Source: Mycogone perniciosa
Lineage: Eukaryota; Ascomycota; Sordariomycetes; Hypocreales; Hypocreaceae
Reading direction: 5' to 3'
NCBI GenBank assembly: GCA_025331125.1
Contig: JAOALB010000093.1
Coordinates: 166,389-230,388 of the forward strand
Length of the DNA stretch: 64,000 bases
In this document: positions 11,855 through 21,733 of the stretch, one piece after another
Numbering within the stretch: position 1 is the stretch's first letter
Layout: every line of letters begins with the position of its first letter
The notes under the pieces: generated by a model
Told to the model about the DNA's origin: nothing
What the model saw: the letters and a program-made list of their open reading frames with translations, nothing else
Databases searched by the model: none
Program-made: the position numbers and the translations under genes

Positions 11855-12078
11855 GGTTTATAACCATCTGATGCCCGACGAGACATTTCTGCCACTTCAT
11901 CATCATCCTTCCCGTGTCATCTTCTTTTCCTACCAATACGGCCTCTTTCGCACGATTTGGCTCTCTTCCTAAAAGTCAACGGTCCGTCGTTAGCTTCATC
12001 GAGAAAGCCATTCCGACAACCTCCACCTCCACCTAAAACACCCCTCCATCTTCTCCTCCATCCCAGATAGCCGACAAC
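11855..12078 (+). promoter_or_regulatory. Putative core promoter and pyrimidine-rich leader of the SUR7-family gene
   Basis: A TATA-like GGTTTATAACC lies at 11855-11865, followed by a C/T-rich leader up to the ATG at 12079, including TCATCATCC and CACCTCCACCTCC runs. This is the usual architecture of a strongly expressed fungal gene. The transcription start is not determined. Confidence 0.4.
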
Positions 12079-13047
12079 ATGGGTGCTGGACGTTTTTTCT
12101 GCGTGGCGTTGCCATTAATCCTTACCATCGCGTCCATCGGCACCCTCCTCTATGCAGTCCTCGCTGGCGCTGCTCACCAGAATACCTACATTCTCTCGTT
12201 GGATCTAAGAAATCTCTCCATCGATCCTATCAACGTGGACACAATCGGTGGCAAGGTATTCGATATTCACACGCGCCAGGTCAAGACTGGAAACATCACT
12301 GCCGCCGATCTTGCCCTTGCCGATACGTACACCTTGACGCTCTGGGGATACTGCAGCACCGACAGCAAGGGCCAACGCAATTGCAGCAAGTCTCAGTTTG
12401 ATTGGGCCTCCAAGAGCATCAACACCAGCGACATCCAGTCCAACGGTGTCACGATTCAGTTCCCCAAAGAGGTTCAGGGTGCTCTCAAGACCTTCGCCAC
12501 CATCACCAGGTATGCCAACATTGCCTTCGTTGTGGCTCTGGTTGCTCTCGGTCTCGAGCTCATCATTGGCATTTTCGCCAACTTCTCTCGTGTCATTTCG
12601 TGCGTGACCTGGCTCGAGTCTCTTGTCACTACCGTCTTGGTCTTCGCCGCTGCCGGTCTCGCCACCTCTATTGCCGTCATCGTTGTCGGCGCTGTCGACA
12701 GCACTGCCAAGTTCTACGGTGTCCGTGGCGACATCAATGGCAGGTTCCTTGCTATTGTCTGGATTGGTGCTGCTTTTGCTCTTGGCGCCACCCTCTTCTG
12801 GATCTTCACCATCTGCTGCTGCAAGCCTGACCGCAGTAGCCGCAAGAACCGTGGCACCAAGAACCTGGACGCTCCTGACGGCGAGAAGCTGCTGCCCACT
12901 GGCGGATTCCAGTCTGGCGGATATGCACCCTTGAACAACGAGCACGAGATGACCAGCGGCAATTACTACAACCCCAGCCAGCCCCGTTTCGCTGCCGGCA
13001 ACGGCCGATCGGATCTTGCCTATGAGCCCTACTCGCACCGGGCATAA
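12079..13047 (+). CDS. SUR7/PalI family plasma-membrane protein
   Basis: A four-span membrane protein of 322 residues from one exon. Hydrophobic segments lie at about 6-30, 145-168, 180-205 and 224-247. The long first extracellular loop (31-144) contains WGYC (89-92) and a second cysteine at 102, the pair characteristic of Sur7/claudin-like fungal proteins, plus NIT, NCS and NTS glycosylation sequons. A CCC cluster just after the last span (246-248) could be palmitoylated. The cytoplasmic tail is Gly/Asn/Tyr-rich and disordered. Known members sit in eisosomes or in the pH-sensing Pal/Rim pathway; which applies here cannot be decided. AATAAA follows at 13061. Confidence 0.85.
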   Translation: MGAGRFFCVALPLILTIASIGTLLYAVLAGAAHQNTYILSLDLRNLSIDPINVDTIGGKVFDIHTRQVKTGNITAADLALADTYTLTLWGYCSTDSKGQRNCSKSQFDWASKSINTSDIQSNGVTIQFPKEVQGALKTFATITRYANIAFVVALVALGLELIIGIFANFSRVISCVTWLESLVTTVLVFAAAGLATSIAVIVVGAVDSTAKFYGVRGDINGRFLAIVWIGAAFALGATLFWIFTICCCKPDRSSRKNRGTKNLDAPDGEKLLPTGGFQSGGYAPLNNEHEMTSGNYYNPSQPRFAAGNGRSDLAYEPYSHRA

Positions 13048-13669
13048 ATGCTTCGTCGTCAATAAAAGCAGCCTTGCAGAAGCACGCACGCAACACATGC
13101 ACATAAAGGCTTTTAAGCCGGCATCGATGTGGCAGCTCCATTCCTTTGATTCCTTTGCACGGCGTTAGGTTACTTGGGACACTGGATACAGGGAGGAATA
13201 GTTGAATAGCTGAGAAGATGAAGTGGAGATACCCAAAGATGGGACATCGTTGTACATACAGAGGATCACGCGATACATCTTACGATTGAATGAAAAATGG
13301 AATTGAAATTGGATATCAATGACTTCTGATCCCCTCGCAGGAAAGATGTGTGATTTTATGATGTTTTGTTCTGTTCATTGCTGATGGGCAACCCTTTTTT
13401 GTTAGCCTCAAGACCTGGTCCAATTGCAAAAATTTTGGCACCACTCACACAACCAAACCATGCCATGCGTGAACAAAAGCCCGCAATATTCCTAGACTAA
13501 TTCGTAGCGGGAGCCTGTGGCTCACAACTTGCAAACGCTTCAGTCAGTCGTTATCTCAAGACTCTGCGCGCAATGGTTAATGTGCGTTTTGTGACTCTTA
13601 TCAATCATGACCCCTCTACTCCGTATATCACTTCGCACACAGAGCGCAAGCCACTAACCAGGCCAATCC
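13048..13669. other. Intergenic between the SUR7-family and WDR6-like genes
   Basis: No gene seen. It contains the SUR7-family 3' region and the WDR6-like promoter. A TACTCCGTA repeat sits at 13618-13626, some 45 bp upstream of the next ATG. Confidence 0.45.
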
Positions 13670-16600
13670 ATGCAGCCCAAGAGCCACAGAGGGCTCAGGA
13701 GGGACTTGTCGCAGGTCCCCATCACCAGTCTAGCCTTCTATCGAGCGCCGTCAGGGAAGCTTTACGTCCTAGCGGGTGAAGACTCTGACTTGGCTCTCTA
13801 CGAAGCAGAGAATGCCCGCGTGATACACCAGATCTCCGTCTTCGTGGACCAGCCTATCCATGGGATTCATGTCCATCAAGCCACGGCGAGGGTCCTTGTC
13901 TGGGGCTCGCAATCCGTAGCGTTCCTCTCTGCTGAGGATCTCATCGAGAGCAACTCACCAGACAAGATCCCAGTGGTGGCCAGGGCAACAGCCCCGGATT
14001 GGATCTACCATGGCGCCATCTCCCCGTTTGATCCCTCCCTCGCTGTGTTAGCCACAGCGCACAATGAGGTTGTGCCTGTGCGGTACTCCCACTCGACGGG
14101 GGAGATCACCCTCGGCGCTGCGATATCGCCCTCACGGCCGATGCTTTACTCCGCGCACCTTACCTGGATCTCAGAAGATTGCGTCCTGTTCGCAGGTGGC
14201 ACAGTCTTTGGCCACGTCATCGTGTGGAAGCTTAGTCTAAGAGTCGGTGGCGAGTGTGAGGCTGCAACCGAGATGCTTTTCAACCTGCAAGGCCACGAGG
14301 GTTCCATCTTTGGCGTGGACATCTCCCTTGTGACGTTGTCGGATGGGACCTCGGTGCGGCTACTTGCAAGCTGTAGTGATGATAGAACGATTCACATCTG
14401 GGACATTACAGAGCGAGGCGGCGAGAATGCGCTCAATGCCCGAGCTGCTGAACTAGGACAGGTTATCGACACCGGGTTCGGGGTCAGAAATGACGACGAT
14501 GATTCTCAAGAAGGCGCGGGGACAGACAGCGCCCCCATTGCAGTCGTCATGGGCCATGCCTCGCGGATATGGGGTGTCAAATTCGCCCCCTTGTGTGGAG
14601 AGAATACCCTGGCTGTGTATTCATTCGGAGAAGACTCAACAGCACAGAAATGGACTCTACAACTCAGCCACATGGCTGCCAACGCCAAAGCCGGACAAGA
14701 GCAGTTGCCATTGAAACATGTTTCAGCAAATATGACACATGACAAAACCTTCTCCCTACACAACGGGAAACATCTATGGTCTAACACGTTGCTAGCCGAA
14801 GAGAACAGCCTGCTGATAGCCACAGGTGGCGCGGATAGCCAGATCTGCCTCATCGAGGAACCCATTCTAGGTAGCGAACAAACTGATTCCGTCACCACCT
14901 TAGATGTCCACGACATATTCAAAGCCCTGGCGTCACCCCCAAAAGTAATATCGACCACCGGAAAAGAAATAATCAGCCGATACGATTTTCTCTCCCACGA
15001 CCAAATCCTCGTCACAACCTCCCACGGAAGGCTACTCCTAGGCTCCCTAAAGGGGGGTAACAACTCAACATGGCAAGAAATCGACGTCGATGAGACATTA
15101 TCGGGAGGGTTGAAGCTCTGCTATGTGCTCAAGACGATCAGCCATGGCGCTGCCCTCCTGGGTACTACGAACGGCAACATCTACCACTTCCACCTCTCCA
15201 GCCACAAAGTTTCACATATTGCCACTGTGTCGGGCAAGATCTTCGATATAAATTGTCTCTCGCAACGAAGTCAAGATGAGGACGCAAGCCCCTCCTCGGT
15301 TGACGTCCTGGTACATCTTCACGGGACCTCGGATTCTCATTCATTGACTCTCGATCCTTCCACGGGGGAGGTGCACAGACAGGAACAGATCCAGGGACTC
15401 GATGCGAGATTCGTGGCTACATCCGCGGCCAAAATCGATGATTTGCTCATCATCGGGTCTCGGCGCGGCTGGTTGTCGATCCTCAAGCGAGATGAGGCAG
15501 ACACATTCCGTCCTGTTCTAGACATAGCAACTCGCAGCCGCGATACCATCACCTCTGTTCTGCCACTCCCTCGCAAATCAAACACACAAGAATCACCTCT
15601 GTACATCCTAGCAACGAGTCGTGACGGAAAATATAGAATATACGAGCTCGATCGACAAGCAGAGCCGATGTGTCTCCATCTGCGCCATGAAACATCGCCG
15701 CCGTTCGGACCCGTGGTTGGAGGCGCATGGTTTACAAGGGATGTCGTTCCCGAGCTTATTCTCTATGGTTTCAGAAGCAAGGACTTCGTCATCTGGAATG
15801 AGACTCGCCGGGAGGGACTTGCCACAGTTGAATGCGGGGGAGCACATCGCACGTTCCAGCTGGCATACAGCGAGTCAAACCCCAGCCACTACCGCTTCGC
15901 GTTTACCAAGACATCCAAGCTTTCACTTCACTCCTCAGAGCGGATCGTGCATCGGTCCCTCAAATCAGGGACGCACGGAAGAGAGATCCGGGCCCTAAGT
16001 TCAAACGGTCGCTACATCGCAACAGGGGCAGAGGACACATCGATTCGAATATGGCAGTACCAGAATGGCGAGCAAGGCGGTCAGGCAGAGATGCGATGTG
16101 TGGCAACTATGAAAACGCATGTGACGGGGCTTCAGAGACTCGTGTGGTTTGAGAACGACTATCTCTTCAGCAGTGCCGGTAACGAGGAGTTCTTCGTGTG
16201 GAGAGTGAGTGAGCTAGAGTCGGACTATACTGGGCTGGCCGTCTTTTGCGAAGGCGCCTTTACAGACAAGAGCGCCGACGGTGACCTCCGAATTATGGAT
16301 TTCGACGTCTGTCGACCTGATGATGGTAAAGGCATAATTGTCACAATGGGGTTTTCCAATTCGACATTGAAGACGTACCGCTACACTTGCGACGATGGCG
16401 GGTTTGAACCTGTTGCTGAGGGGTCATACACGGGGGCATGTTTCACTCAGGCACGCCACCTCGGTATACGCGACGAGGTATTGTCTGTTCTGACGGCATC
16501 TACCGATGGCCACATTGCCCTATGGCGGGCCGAGCCAGGCGAGAGCAAGGTGCGCAAGTACGTCCTTGGTCAGATCGTACAGTTGCACCAGAACAGCATC

Positions 16601-17014
16601 AAGGGCCTAGACATGCTTAGAGTAGAAGGGGGATATTGCGTGATGACGGGCGGCGATGACAATGGCGTTGGGGCAGTAACTCTGATCGGTGACGATTCGG
16701 GCGATACAAATCCCCCAGGTTGGACCGTCTCAGGACAGAGTCTTGTGCGCAGCGCTCACGCTGCCGCCGTCACAGGCGTGGTTCTGGTACGCCAGGGAGC
16801 CGAGATAATCGGAGTCAGTGTGAGCAACGACCAGCGAGTCAAGGCATGGGATATCTCAGGGCACAGAGAGGGGGGAATCAAGCTACTAGAAACCACGTGT
16901 AGTGGCGTGGCAGATCCGGGAGATATCGCTGTTGTTGACAACTCCAAGGGAGATTGTGTGACGGTGATGGTTGGCGGTGTGGGAGTCGAGGCATGGAACT
17001 TGCCATGGCGATGA
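13670..17014 (+). CDS. RTT10: WD40 protein of the WDR6/Rtt10 (Trm734) family
   Basis: An intronless 1114-residue protein made of degenerate WD40 repeats across its whole length, the size and layout of WDR6 and yeast Rtt10/Trm734. The N-terminus has the family-typical PITSLAFY and LAGEDSDLALY. Clear repeats include SCSDDRTIHIWDI, GHASRIWGVKFA and HGREIRALSSNGRYIATGAEDTSIRIW (near residues 770-800), the last of which is the most diagnostic. Known members partner the Trm7/FTSJ1 methyltransferase for 2'-O-methylation at position 34 of the tRNA anticodon loop and also affect endosomal recycling. The start at 13670 is the first ATG in frame, and the few residues before PITSLAFY match family length. 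Confidence 0.87.
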   Translation: MQPKSHRGLRRDLSQVPITSLAFYRAPSGKLYVLAGEDSDLALYEAENARVIHQISVFVDQPIHGIHVHQATARVLVWGSQSVAFLSAEDLIESNSPDKIPVVARATAPDWIYHGAISPFDPSLAVLATAHNEVVPVRYSHSTGEITLGAAISPSRPMLYSAHLTWISEDCVLFAGGTVFGHVIVWKLSLRVGGECEAATEMLFNLQGHEGSIFGVDISLVTLSDGTSVRLLASCSDDRTIHIWDITERGGENALNARAAELGQVIDTGFGVRNDDDDSQEGAGTDSAPIAVVMGHASRIWGVKFAPLCGENTLAVYSFGEDSTAQKWTLQLSHMAANAKAGQEQLPLKHVSANMTHDKTFSLHNGKHLWSNTLLAEENSLLIATGGADSQICLIEEPILGSEQTDSVTTLDVHDIFKALASPPKVISTTGKEIISRYDFLSHDQILVTTSHGRLLLGSLKGGNNSTWQEIDVDETLSGGLKLCYVLKTISHGAALLGTTNGNIYHFHLSSHKVSHIATVSGKIFDINCLSQRSQDEDASPSSVDVLVHLHGTSDSHSLTLDPSTGEVHRQEQIQGLDARFVATSAAKIDDLLIIGSRRGWLSILKRDEADTFRPVLDIATRSRDTITSVLPLPRKSNTQESPLYILATSRDGKYRIYELDRQAEPMCLHLRHETSPPFGPVVGGAWFTRDVVPELILYGFRSKDFVIWNETRREGLATVECGGAHRTFQLAYSESNPSHYRFAFTKTSKLSLHSSERIVHRSLKSGTHGREIRALSSNGRYIATGAEDTSIRIWQYQNGEQGGQAEMRCVATMKTHVTGLQRLVWFENDYLFSSAGNEEFFVWRVSELESDYTGLAVFCEGAFTDKSADGDLRIMDFDVCRPDDGKGIIVTMGFSNSTLKTYRYTCDDGGFEPVAEGSYTGACFTQARHLGIRDEVLSVLTASTDGHIALWRAEPGESKVRKYVLGQIVQLHQNSIKGLDMLRVEGGYCVMTGGDDNGVGAVTLIGDDSGDTNPPGWTVSGQSLVRSAHAAAVTGVVLVRQGAEIIGVSVSNDQRVKAWDISGHREGGIKLLETTCSGVADPGDIAVVDNSKGDCVTVMVGGVGVEAWNLPWR

Positions 17015-18300
17015 ATGAGGCCTAAATCATGACGTTTAGAAAGAATTAAAAAATGAAATAAACTTGAAGTAAAGCTTACTCGATACAAGGGCTATCGCTG
17101 ACCTGCTAAGTCAGCTGTGATGGTCATCTGGCTCTCCTTGGACCCTGGACCCTTACAAAGTACGTCAGAGCACATGCATTCATTAGGTGTGTGCTTTGCT
17201 TGCACAAGCCTCCAAAAAAGAAGTCTGTTTGACCTTCAGCTGAAGAGCAGGGTGCTGGGAAGGAAGGCCTGCCAAGAGGGCCAATGCGAAGACAACGAAT
17301 TGGATAGTAAGAATTGGATGCTTTTTAGTGATGAATGCGAAAGAGGGAGGTTGACCCTTGAGTTAGGGACCATGATGAAACTCTAGACTGCGTCATTGTC
17401 GAAGGTTTAGACAGGGGGTATTGATGATCAAAGCACAGGTTGGCTTTAGTGCGGCGGATTATTAGGTCGTGTACATACCTAGTACTTCGTACAAGTGCAC
17501 GAGCGTGTTGGCTATTGACCCATGGGGAAGTCGTTTTAGATTGGGTGGAATTTAAATGAAAACGGGAAATGGAAGAGGGCAGAGAATTGATAGAGGGCGA
17601 GAAAGACGGTGGTGTTGAAGGGCCTCGGCTCTACTTCATATGTTGAGGCGATATGACGTCGTATTATTTGTTATTCCGCGCCCACGGTAGCGACTGCATT
17701 GTGGATCGCCGCAAACATCACGTATCCGGCAGCTGCGACCGAAGCGTCTGCCATCTACTTCGTAGTAGTAGTATTAAGGTTGGGTGGCATTCTTCGGGCT
17801 GATCAGCTTCTATACTGCAATATATACCATGCTGTCGTGGTTTATTATCGAGGACCCTCCGCATGTATTAATTGATTGCGTGCCTGGAGCAATCAATCAA
17901 TAAAGGGACCACACCACAGCAGCTTGTCTTGGCACATTCAGCAAGCAATACTCTGTGGAACGCAATGATGTACATTCACTACTACTTCGTACATGCCAGT
18001 ACGAAGTGATACCAACGGTATCAGCCATCGGGTCTATCCTATTAATGCTGCGATCGGTGTGTCCTTCCTGTTTTCTTCTTTCCCCGCAATTCCGCTTTCC
18101 GCTCTCGTCTCAGTTTCCGAACCTTCTTTTCCGCAGAAAGCGGGTGGGTGAAACACTCGTAGTTCTTAAATCCTCGGCTTCTGCCCTCTCACCCCGTCCT
18201 GGTCGCTTCTCCCACTTTCAATTAAGTTCAGCCTTGGCTGTGGCATACCAAGATCCTGCAGCGGTTCACACACAGGCCCCGAGGCGCTGTCATCACCATC
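17015..18300. other. Intergenic upstream of the secreted-protein gene
   Basis: No supported gene. Heptamer repeats TACTTCGTAC lie at 17483-17492 and 17983-17992. The last 250 bp before 18301 are T/C-rich (TTCCTGTTTTCTTCTTTCC and similar), consistent with the leader of the secreted-protein gene. Confidence 0.45.
17983..18008. repeat. Inverted pair of heptamer repeats (9-bp stem)
   Basis: ACTTCGTAC (17984-17992) and its exact complement GTACGAAGT (17999-18007) are separated by ATGCCA. This forms a potential hairpin about 300 bp upstream of the small secreted protein. Confidence 0.6.
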
Positions 18301-18542
18301 ATGAAGTCTTTACTCCTGTGGACAACTCTCGCGGCATCACAGGTACTGTTGGTGACTGCGACACCAATCGGTCCCAGGGGACCATGTTCCGAGGTAAGTG
18401 GTCTCTCTTCCGACTCTTTATTCGAACAGGACTAACGTTCCATCAGGACAAGGTCGACGCAATTCTACTGGGCAGGATGGATGCTTCAGAATGCTGTTCA
18501 TACGGAAAATGCAAGGGCGATGTCGTCGTCTCTGTTGGCTAA
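18301..18542 (+). CDS. Small secreted cysteine-containing protein (candidate effector)
   Basis: Two exons, 18301-18393 and 18447-18542, flank a 53-nt intron with donor GTAAGT, branch ACTAAC and acceptor CAG. The product is 62 residues. Residues 1-20 form a clear signal peptide (MKSLLLW, then a hydrophobic core, cut near VTA-TP). The mature part of about 42 residues has four cysteines at 29, 47, 48 and 53, in a C-x17-C-C-x4-C pattern that could make two disulphides. A short mature length, a CC pair and no other domain fit fungal small secreted proteins, including candidate effectors. I recognise no named family. Both exons stay in phase and the intron is textbook, which is the main support. 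No function is implied beyond secretion. Confidence 0.65.
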
Positions 18543-19817
18543 TGAAGACGATGACACAACGCTCTCTTCGATCAACATACATTTGGTGAACAGAAATCCG
18601 GTGCGAGCAAGCACTTGCGGCAAACTACGAGCATGAAAACGGCGTATGGGGGCTGGCGTTTCAGGAACAATATCAGGGATTCGGGTATCAGGAATGCGCA
18701 ACCCACGGGCTGTGTTGAGGGTATTATCGTTTTATTGACCTTATCGAGTGGAATCAGATTATCAATTCAGTGATGTTCACTTTGACTTGTCCACTTTGAC
18801 TTGTCCACTTTCCCGTCCAGACTGTCCATCTTGAGATACCACAAATCTGGCGATATAGCCCTTGGGGCTAAGAGTAGTGAAGCTGGTCAACACAATATGA
18901 GTCACGACCAGGCTGGTGTTCCATCAAACATGCCATCAAACATCCTTGAGTACGGAGCACGCTGATGGGCATTAGACTTCAGAAGCATACCAGTGAGTGT
19001 ATTTCGAGTCTGGTGCGGAAATACGAGAATCAAGGTTTCACATACCATTACCCACTGTCTCCTTGCGGTTGACCCTTGGCTGATCACACAATGTGGACAA
19101 AAGAGAGCAATATATCTTCCTCAGCATCTCGTGTAGGATATCGGCCAAGACGCAGGCAAACAAGCATTTCCCCTTCCGATCTCGTGCTGCCAAGAAGGGC
19201 CAAGAAGAGGCCATCAGGATCTTCAGGAGAAGCAAACAAGCAAGGCATGTATGAACACCAACGGGATCATGCTCTTGTGAGTGATACCAGGACTGCTGGC
19301 TTCCGTTGGATATGGTGTACGGGGTAGCTCGAGATTCATTTACATGATGCTCCAGCTATGGATCAGCGGTCGTTGACGGGAGGGAATGTATGTATGCCTT
19401 CGCATCCGAGACAGGCTCTTCTGGCCAGTTAAAGAGAAAAACGACGAAGCGATGGATGTCTCGTGTGAAGAGACGAATCGCGTGCCGTCAGTGTAGGTAT
19501 TTGAATCAACGAGATATGAGACCCTAACAGTACGTACCGCCTGCATTGCTTGCTGTGGTTCAGCTCATCCGACACCCCACGAAGTCTGATTGGCGGATTC
19601 ATCCGCTTCTGGAATGCAGATCTTTTTTGGGGCTGTAAGGGAAGGCGAAGGGCAAAAAATTGCATGGTGAGTTTTTATTCCCGTTCCGTGCAAAGCGCCG
19701 CCTCTTTGAGTCTTCATTCTCATCATCATCATCATCCACCACCTGCTCCTCCTGTTCTGACGACGCCGCAGCAGAGTCGATAGCTCGGATTTCGTCAGCC
19801 GCCTTCCATCCAAATCA
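18543..19817. other. Intergenic with short tandem repeats
   Basis: No supported gene. A 14-bp unit CACTTTGACTTGTC is duplicated at 18778-18791 and 18792-18805, followed by a partial third copy. A 12-bp unit CCATCAAACATG/C is duplicated at 18921-18944. A minus-strand frame at 19038-19235 has no recognisable features. Confidence 0.4.
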
Positions 19818-19888
19818 GCGTGATTGGTTTAGTGGTAAAATTCTCCGTTGCCATCGGGGAGCCCTGGGTTCGATTCCCAGATCACGCA
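19818..19888 (+). tRNA. tRNA-Gly (GCC), intronless
   Basis: A complete 71-nt cloverleaf. Acceptor GCGTGAT pairs with ATCACGC and is followed by discriminator A. The anticodon stem CTCCG/CGGGG encloses the loop TTGCCAT, giving anticodon GCC. The T arm is CTGGG-TTCGATT-CCCAG. No T-run follows before the next tRNA starts 16 bp downstream. Confidence 0.93.
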
Positions 19889-19904
19889 GCTTCACATCCT
19901 TCCA

Positions 19905-19987
19905 GCGTAATTGGTTTAGTGGTAAAATTCTCCGTTGCCATCTGTTGCAGCGTCGGGGAGCCCTGGGTTCGATTCCCAGATTACGCA
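19905..19987 (+). tRNA. tRNA-Gly (GCC) with 12-nt intron
   Basis: This matches the upstream tRNA-Gly except for two features. A 12-nt insertion (19941-19952) sits exactly after anticodon-loop position 37, and the acceptor stem uses GCGTAAT/ATTACGC in place of GCGTGAT/ATCACGC, a paired G-C to A-T change that keeps the stem intact. The anticodon is GCC. A T-run follows at 19999-20005. Confidence 0.92.
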
Positions 19988-19998
19988 ATGAAGCTTTC

Positions 19999-20005
19999 TT
20001 TTTTT
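19999..20005 (+). terminator. RNA polymerase III T-run terminator
   Basis: Seven T residues begin 12 nt past the end of the second tRNA-Gly. It is the first run of four or more T residues after either tRNA, so it could end a transcript covering both. Confidence 0.65.
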
Positions 20006-20101
20006 GGTGTTTTGGGGCTTTGCAAGTGTGTCTGGTCTAGGTATTTTTTGCGGCTTGCTTCTGGAAGTTTGCAACTTGCCGTAGCACCGACTGTGTGTAT
20101 G

Positions 20102-20121
20102 TACTTCGTATGTACGAAGTA
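20102..20121. repeat. Perfect 9-bp inverted repeat of the heptamer family
   Basis: TACTTCGTA (20102-20110) and TACGAAGTA (20113-20121) are exact complements separated by TG, about 100 bp downstream of the tRNA-Gly pair. Confidence 0.75.
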
Positions 20122-20434
20122 ATATACCGGGTCATCCGTTAAGGAAAGGCAGGAAGAAAGCGGTGTGGCGTACGTTTGATAATGGTGACGAAGAACTGCT
20201 GTACGATCTGTTCAGCTCAGGCGATTGCCGCGTGTCTTCATGCGAGATCTTGGTGGCTTCATTCGCCCACATGATCTCTCGGAAGGGCTGAGATGGAGTT
20301 GAGTAGCAAGAAGCTAAAGTATCACCTACACCCTCAACTAAAGCGGAAAAGTTAAACATCGAGCCTTTGCCTCGGCAATTCGCATCTCAAAAGCGATACG
20401 ATGATTTCAAATAGGGCCAAAGCATCTAAGCATT

Positions 20435-20582
20435 TACGAAGTACGAAGTACGCGGCATGCAGACAACAGATGAAAAGGTCCTCAGTTGTCTCGATAGGGT
20501 AGTCGTCTGGACCTGCATATACCACAAATGCGATGCTACCCCCGCAGCATATTCTGGGAACGTACGAAGTACATACGAAGTA
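20435..20582. repeat. Two tandem heptamer repeats
   Basis: TACGAAGTACGAAGTAC occupies 20435-20451. A second pair, TACGAAGTAC then A then TACGAAGTA, occupies 20563-20582. Confidence 0.75.
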
Positions 20583-20938
20583 GCATTCATTTATACCTAC
20601 AAGCCAATCATAGACCAAAAACTAAACGGCAAGTGCTCCGGACCAAGTGCTCCGGACTGAGTAGTATCAGACTGAGATCTTGTGGGAGGTTTCAATATGG
20701 AGACTTTACAAAGTCCTGCTAGTCCCGGATAATTATTTGGAGGATCTGCAAACAGCCATGGCGAGGACCAACAAACCTCCCGCATTAGGTATTATTTTGT
20801 GAGCCTTACGGAGTTATTATTCTACGGGATTGCTGGGGGGGATCCACTGACTTTTTATCCGTGCCAGTCATAGCCGTTGATGCAGCCGGGACGTGGTTTG
20901 AAATCGTAGGGGAGTGGGGAGATGATGCTTTCTCTGCC

Positions 20939-20981
20939 TCTCTCTCTCTCTCTCTCTCCCACTACTCCGTACATGTACGGA
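20939..20981. repeat. TC microsatellite and adjoining 16-bp palindrome
   Basis: About ten TC units at 20939-20958 are followed by the perfect palindrome TCCGTACATGTACGGA at 20966-20981, made from two head-to-head heptamer units. Confidence 0.75.
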
Positions 20982-21722
20982 TAGCACGGAGTAGTGTTAC
21001 TATTAGTACTATGGAGTATTACTGTCGGTATGCCTGATTGGTAGCAACAATGGGTCCTCTGAGGACTGCAACTGATGAATGCGGAACCTTGACGAAACTC
21101 TGTCTGTTCACGATACCTCGTAGTACTGAGGCACAGACACTGGCATTGCTATGTATCATATTATCAGATTGCCGAGAAGCATACCATTTATTTCAACAAC
21201 CGCAGCCCTCAACGCCACGAACCCGACGCAGTCGACTGTCCAATGCCCACTGCAGCGGTGCATCCCGAAGGTGTTGTTGGTGAGCCCATGATCGGAAAAA
21301 GAACACCACCAACCTACTCGTATGAATAACAGCGGTCAGGCTTGTTTTTCCGCACCACTACTTCGTACCCAATACTCGTAATATGCCTCTAGCCTTGGGA
21401 CCTTTTCACCGCTATCCATTTTAATCAAAAGCTTCGCCAATGATTTCCTCTATGGAGTCCAAGACTTGTCCCCGAGCCAAAGTCCAGTATGGTGGCGTCA
21501 TGTAGAGTGTAACCACGAGATAAAGAGCCGTGATTGGCGCGGGTGTTGTTGTTATGTCCTGCAAGCAAGAGAGGGGAAAATCGGGTAATAGTAGCACTTT
21601 AGTAGCTTTTAGGATATGGCCATTTTTTTCCCGCTCGAAACACCGAGTCATTCCCCACATCGCGAGTCTTTTGATGCGCGTAGTCGGAGGCCCTTGGGAG
21701 AGGGAAGGGAGAGAGGCTATTG

Positions 21723-21733
21723 TCTATATAATA
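21723..21733 (+). promoter_or_regulatory. TATA box of lad1
   Basis: TCTATATAATA lies about 190 nt upstream of the lad1 ATG, a good match to a fungal TATA element and in keeping with an inducible catabolic gene. The transcription start has not been determined. Confidence 0.45.

Larger units (their letters stand above)
7039..12078. other. 5 kb divergent gene-poor interval
   Basis: It lies between the divergent PP-Z and SUR7-family genes. I find no coding region with family resemblance or splice support. The PP-Z side (7500-7645) holds a polypurine tract. 8100-8450 is GC- and TGG-rich, 9220-9380 carries three heptamer repeats, and 10600-11100 is comparatively A+T-rich. 11402-11413 is the palindrome TTTCGGCCGAAA. 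Long 5' untranslated regions or non-coding transcripts are possible. Confidence 0.4.

Noticed and set aside
12205..13104. 299-codon frame antisense to the SUR7-family gene
   Set aside because: It is a shadow frame produced by the codon bias of the real gene; the sense strand has membrane spans and family motifs.
17955..18542. 195-codon frame sharing the last exon of the secreted-protein gene
   Set aside because: It runs through the intron and the T/C-rich leader. The spliced model starting at 18301 gives a signal peptide and clean splice sites.
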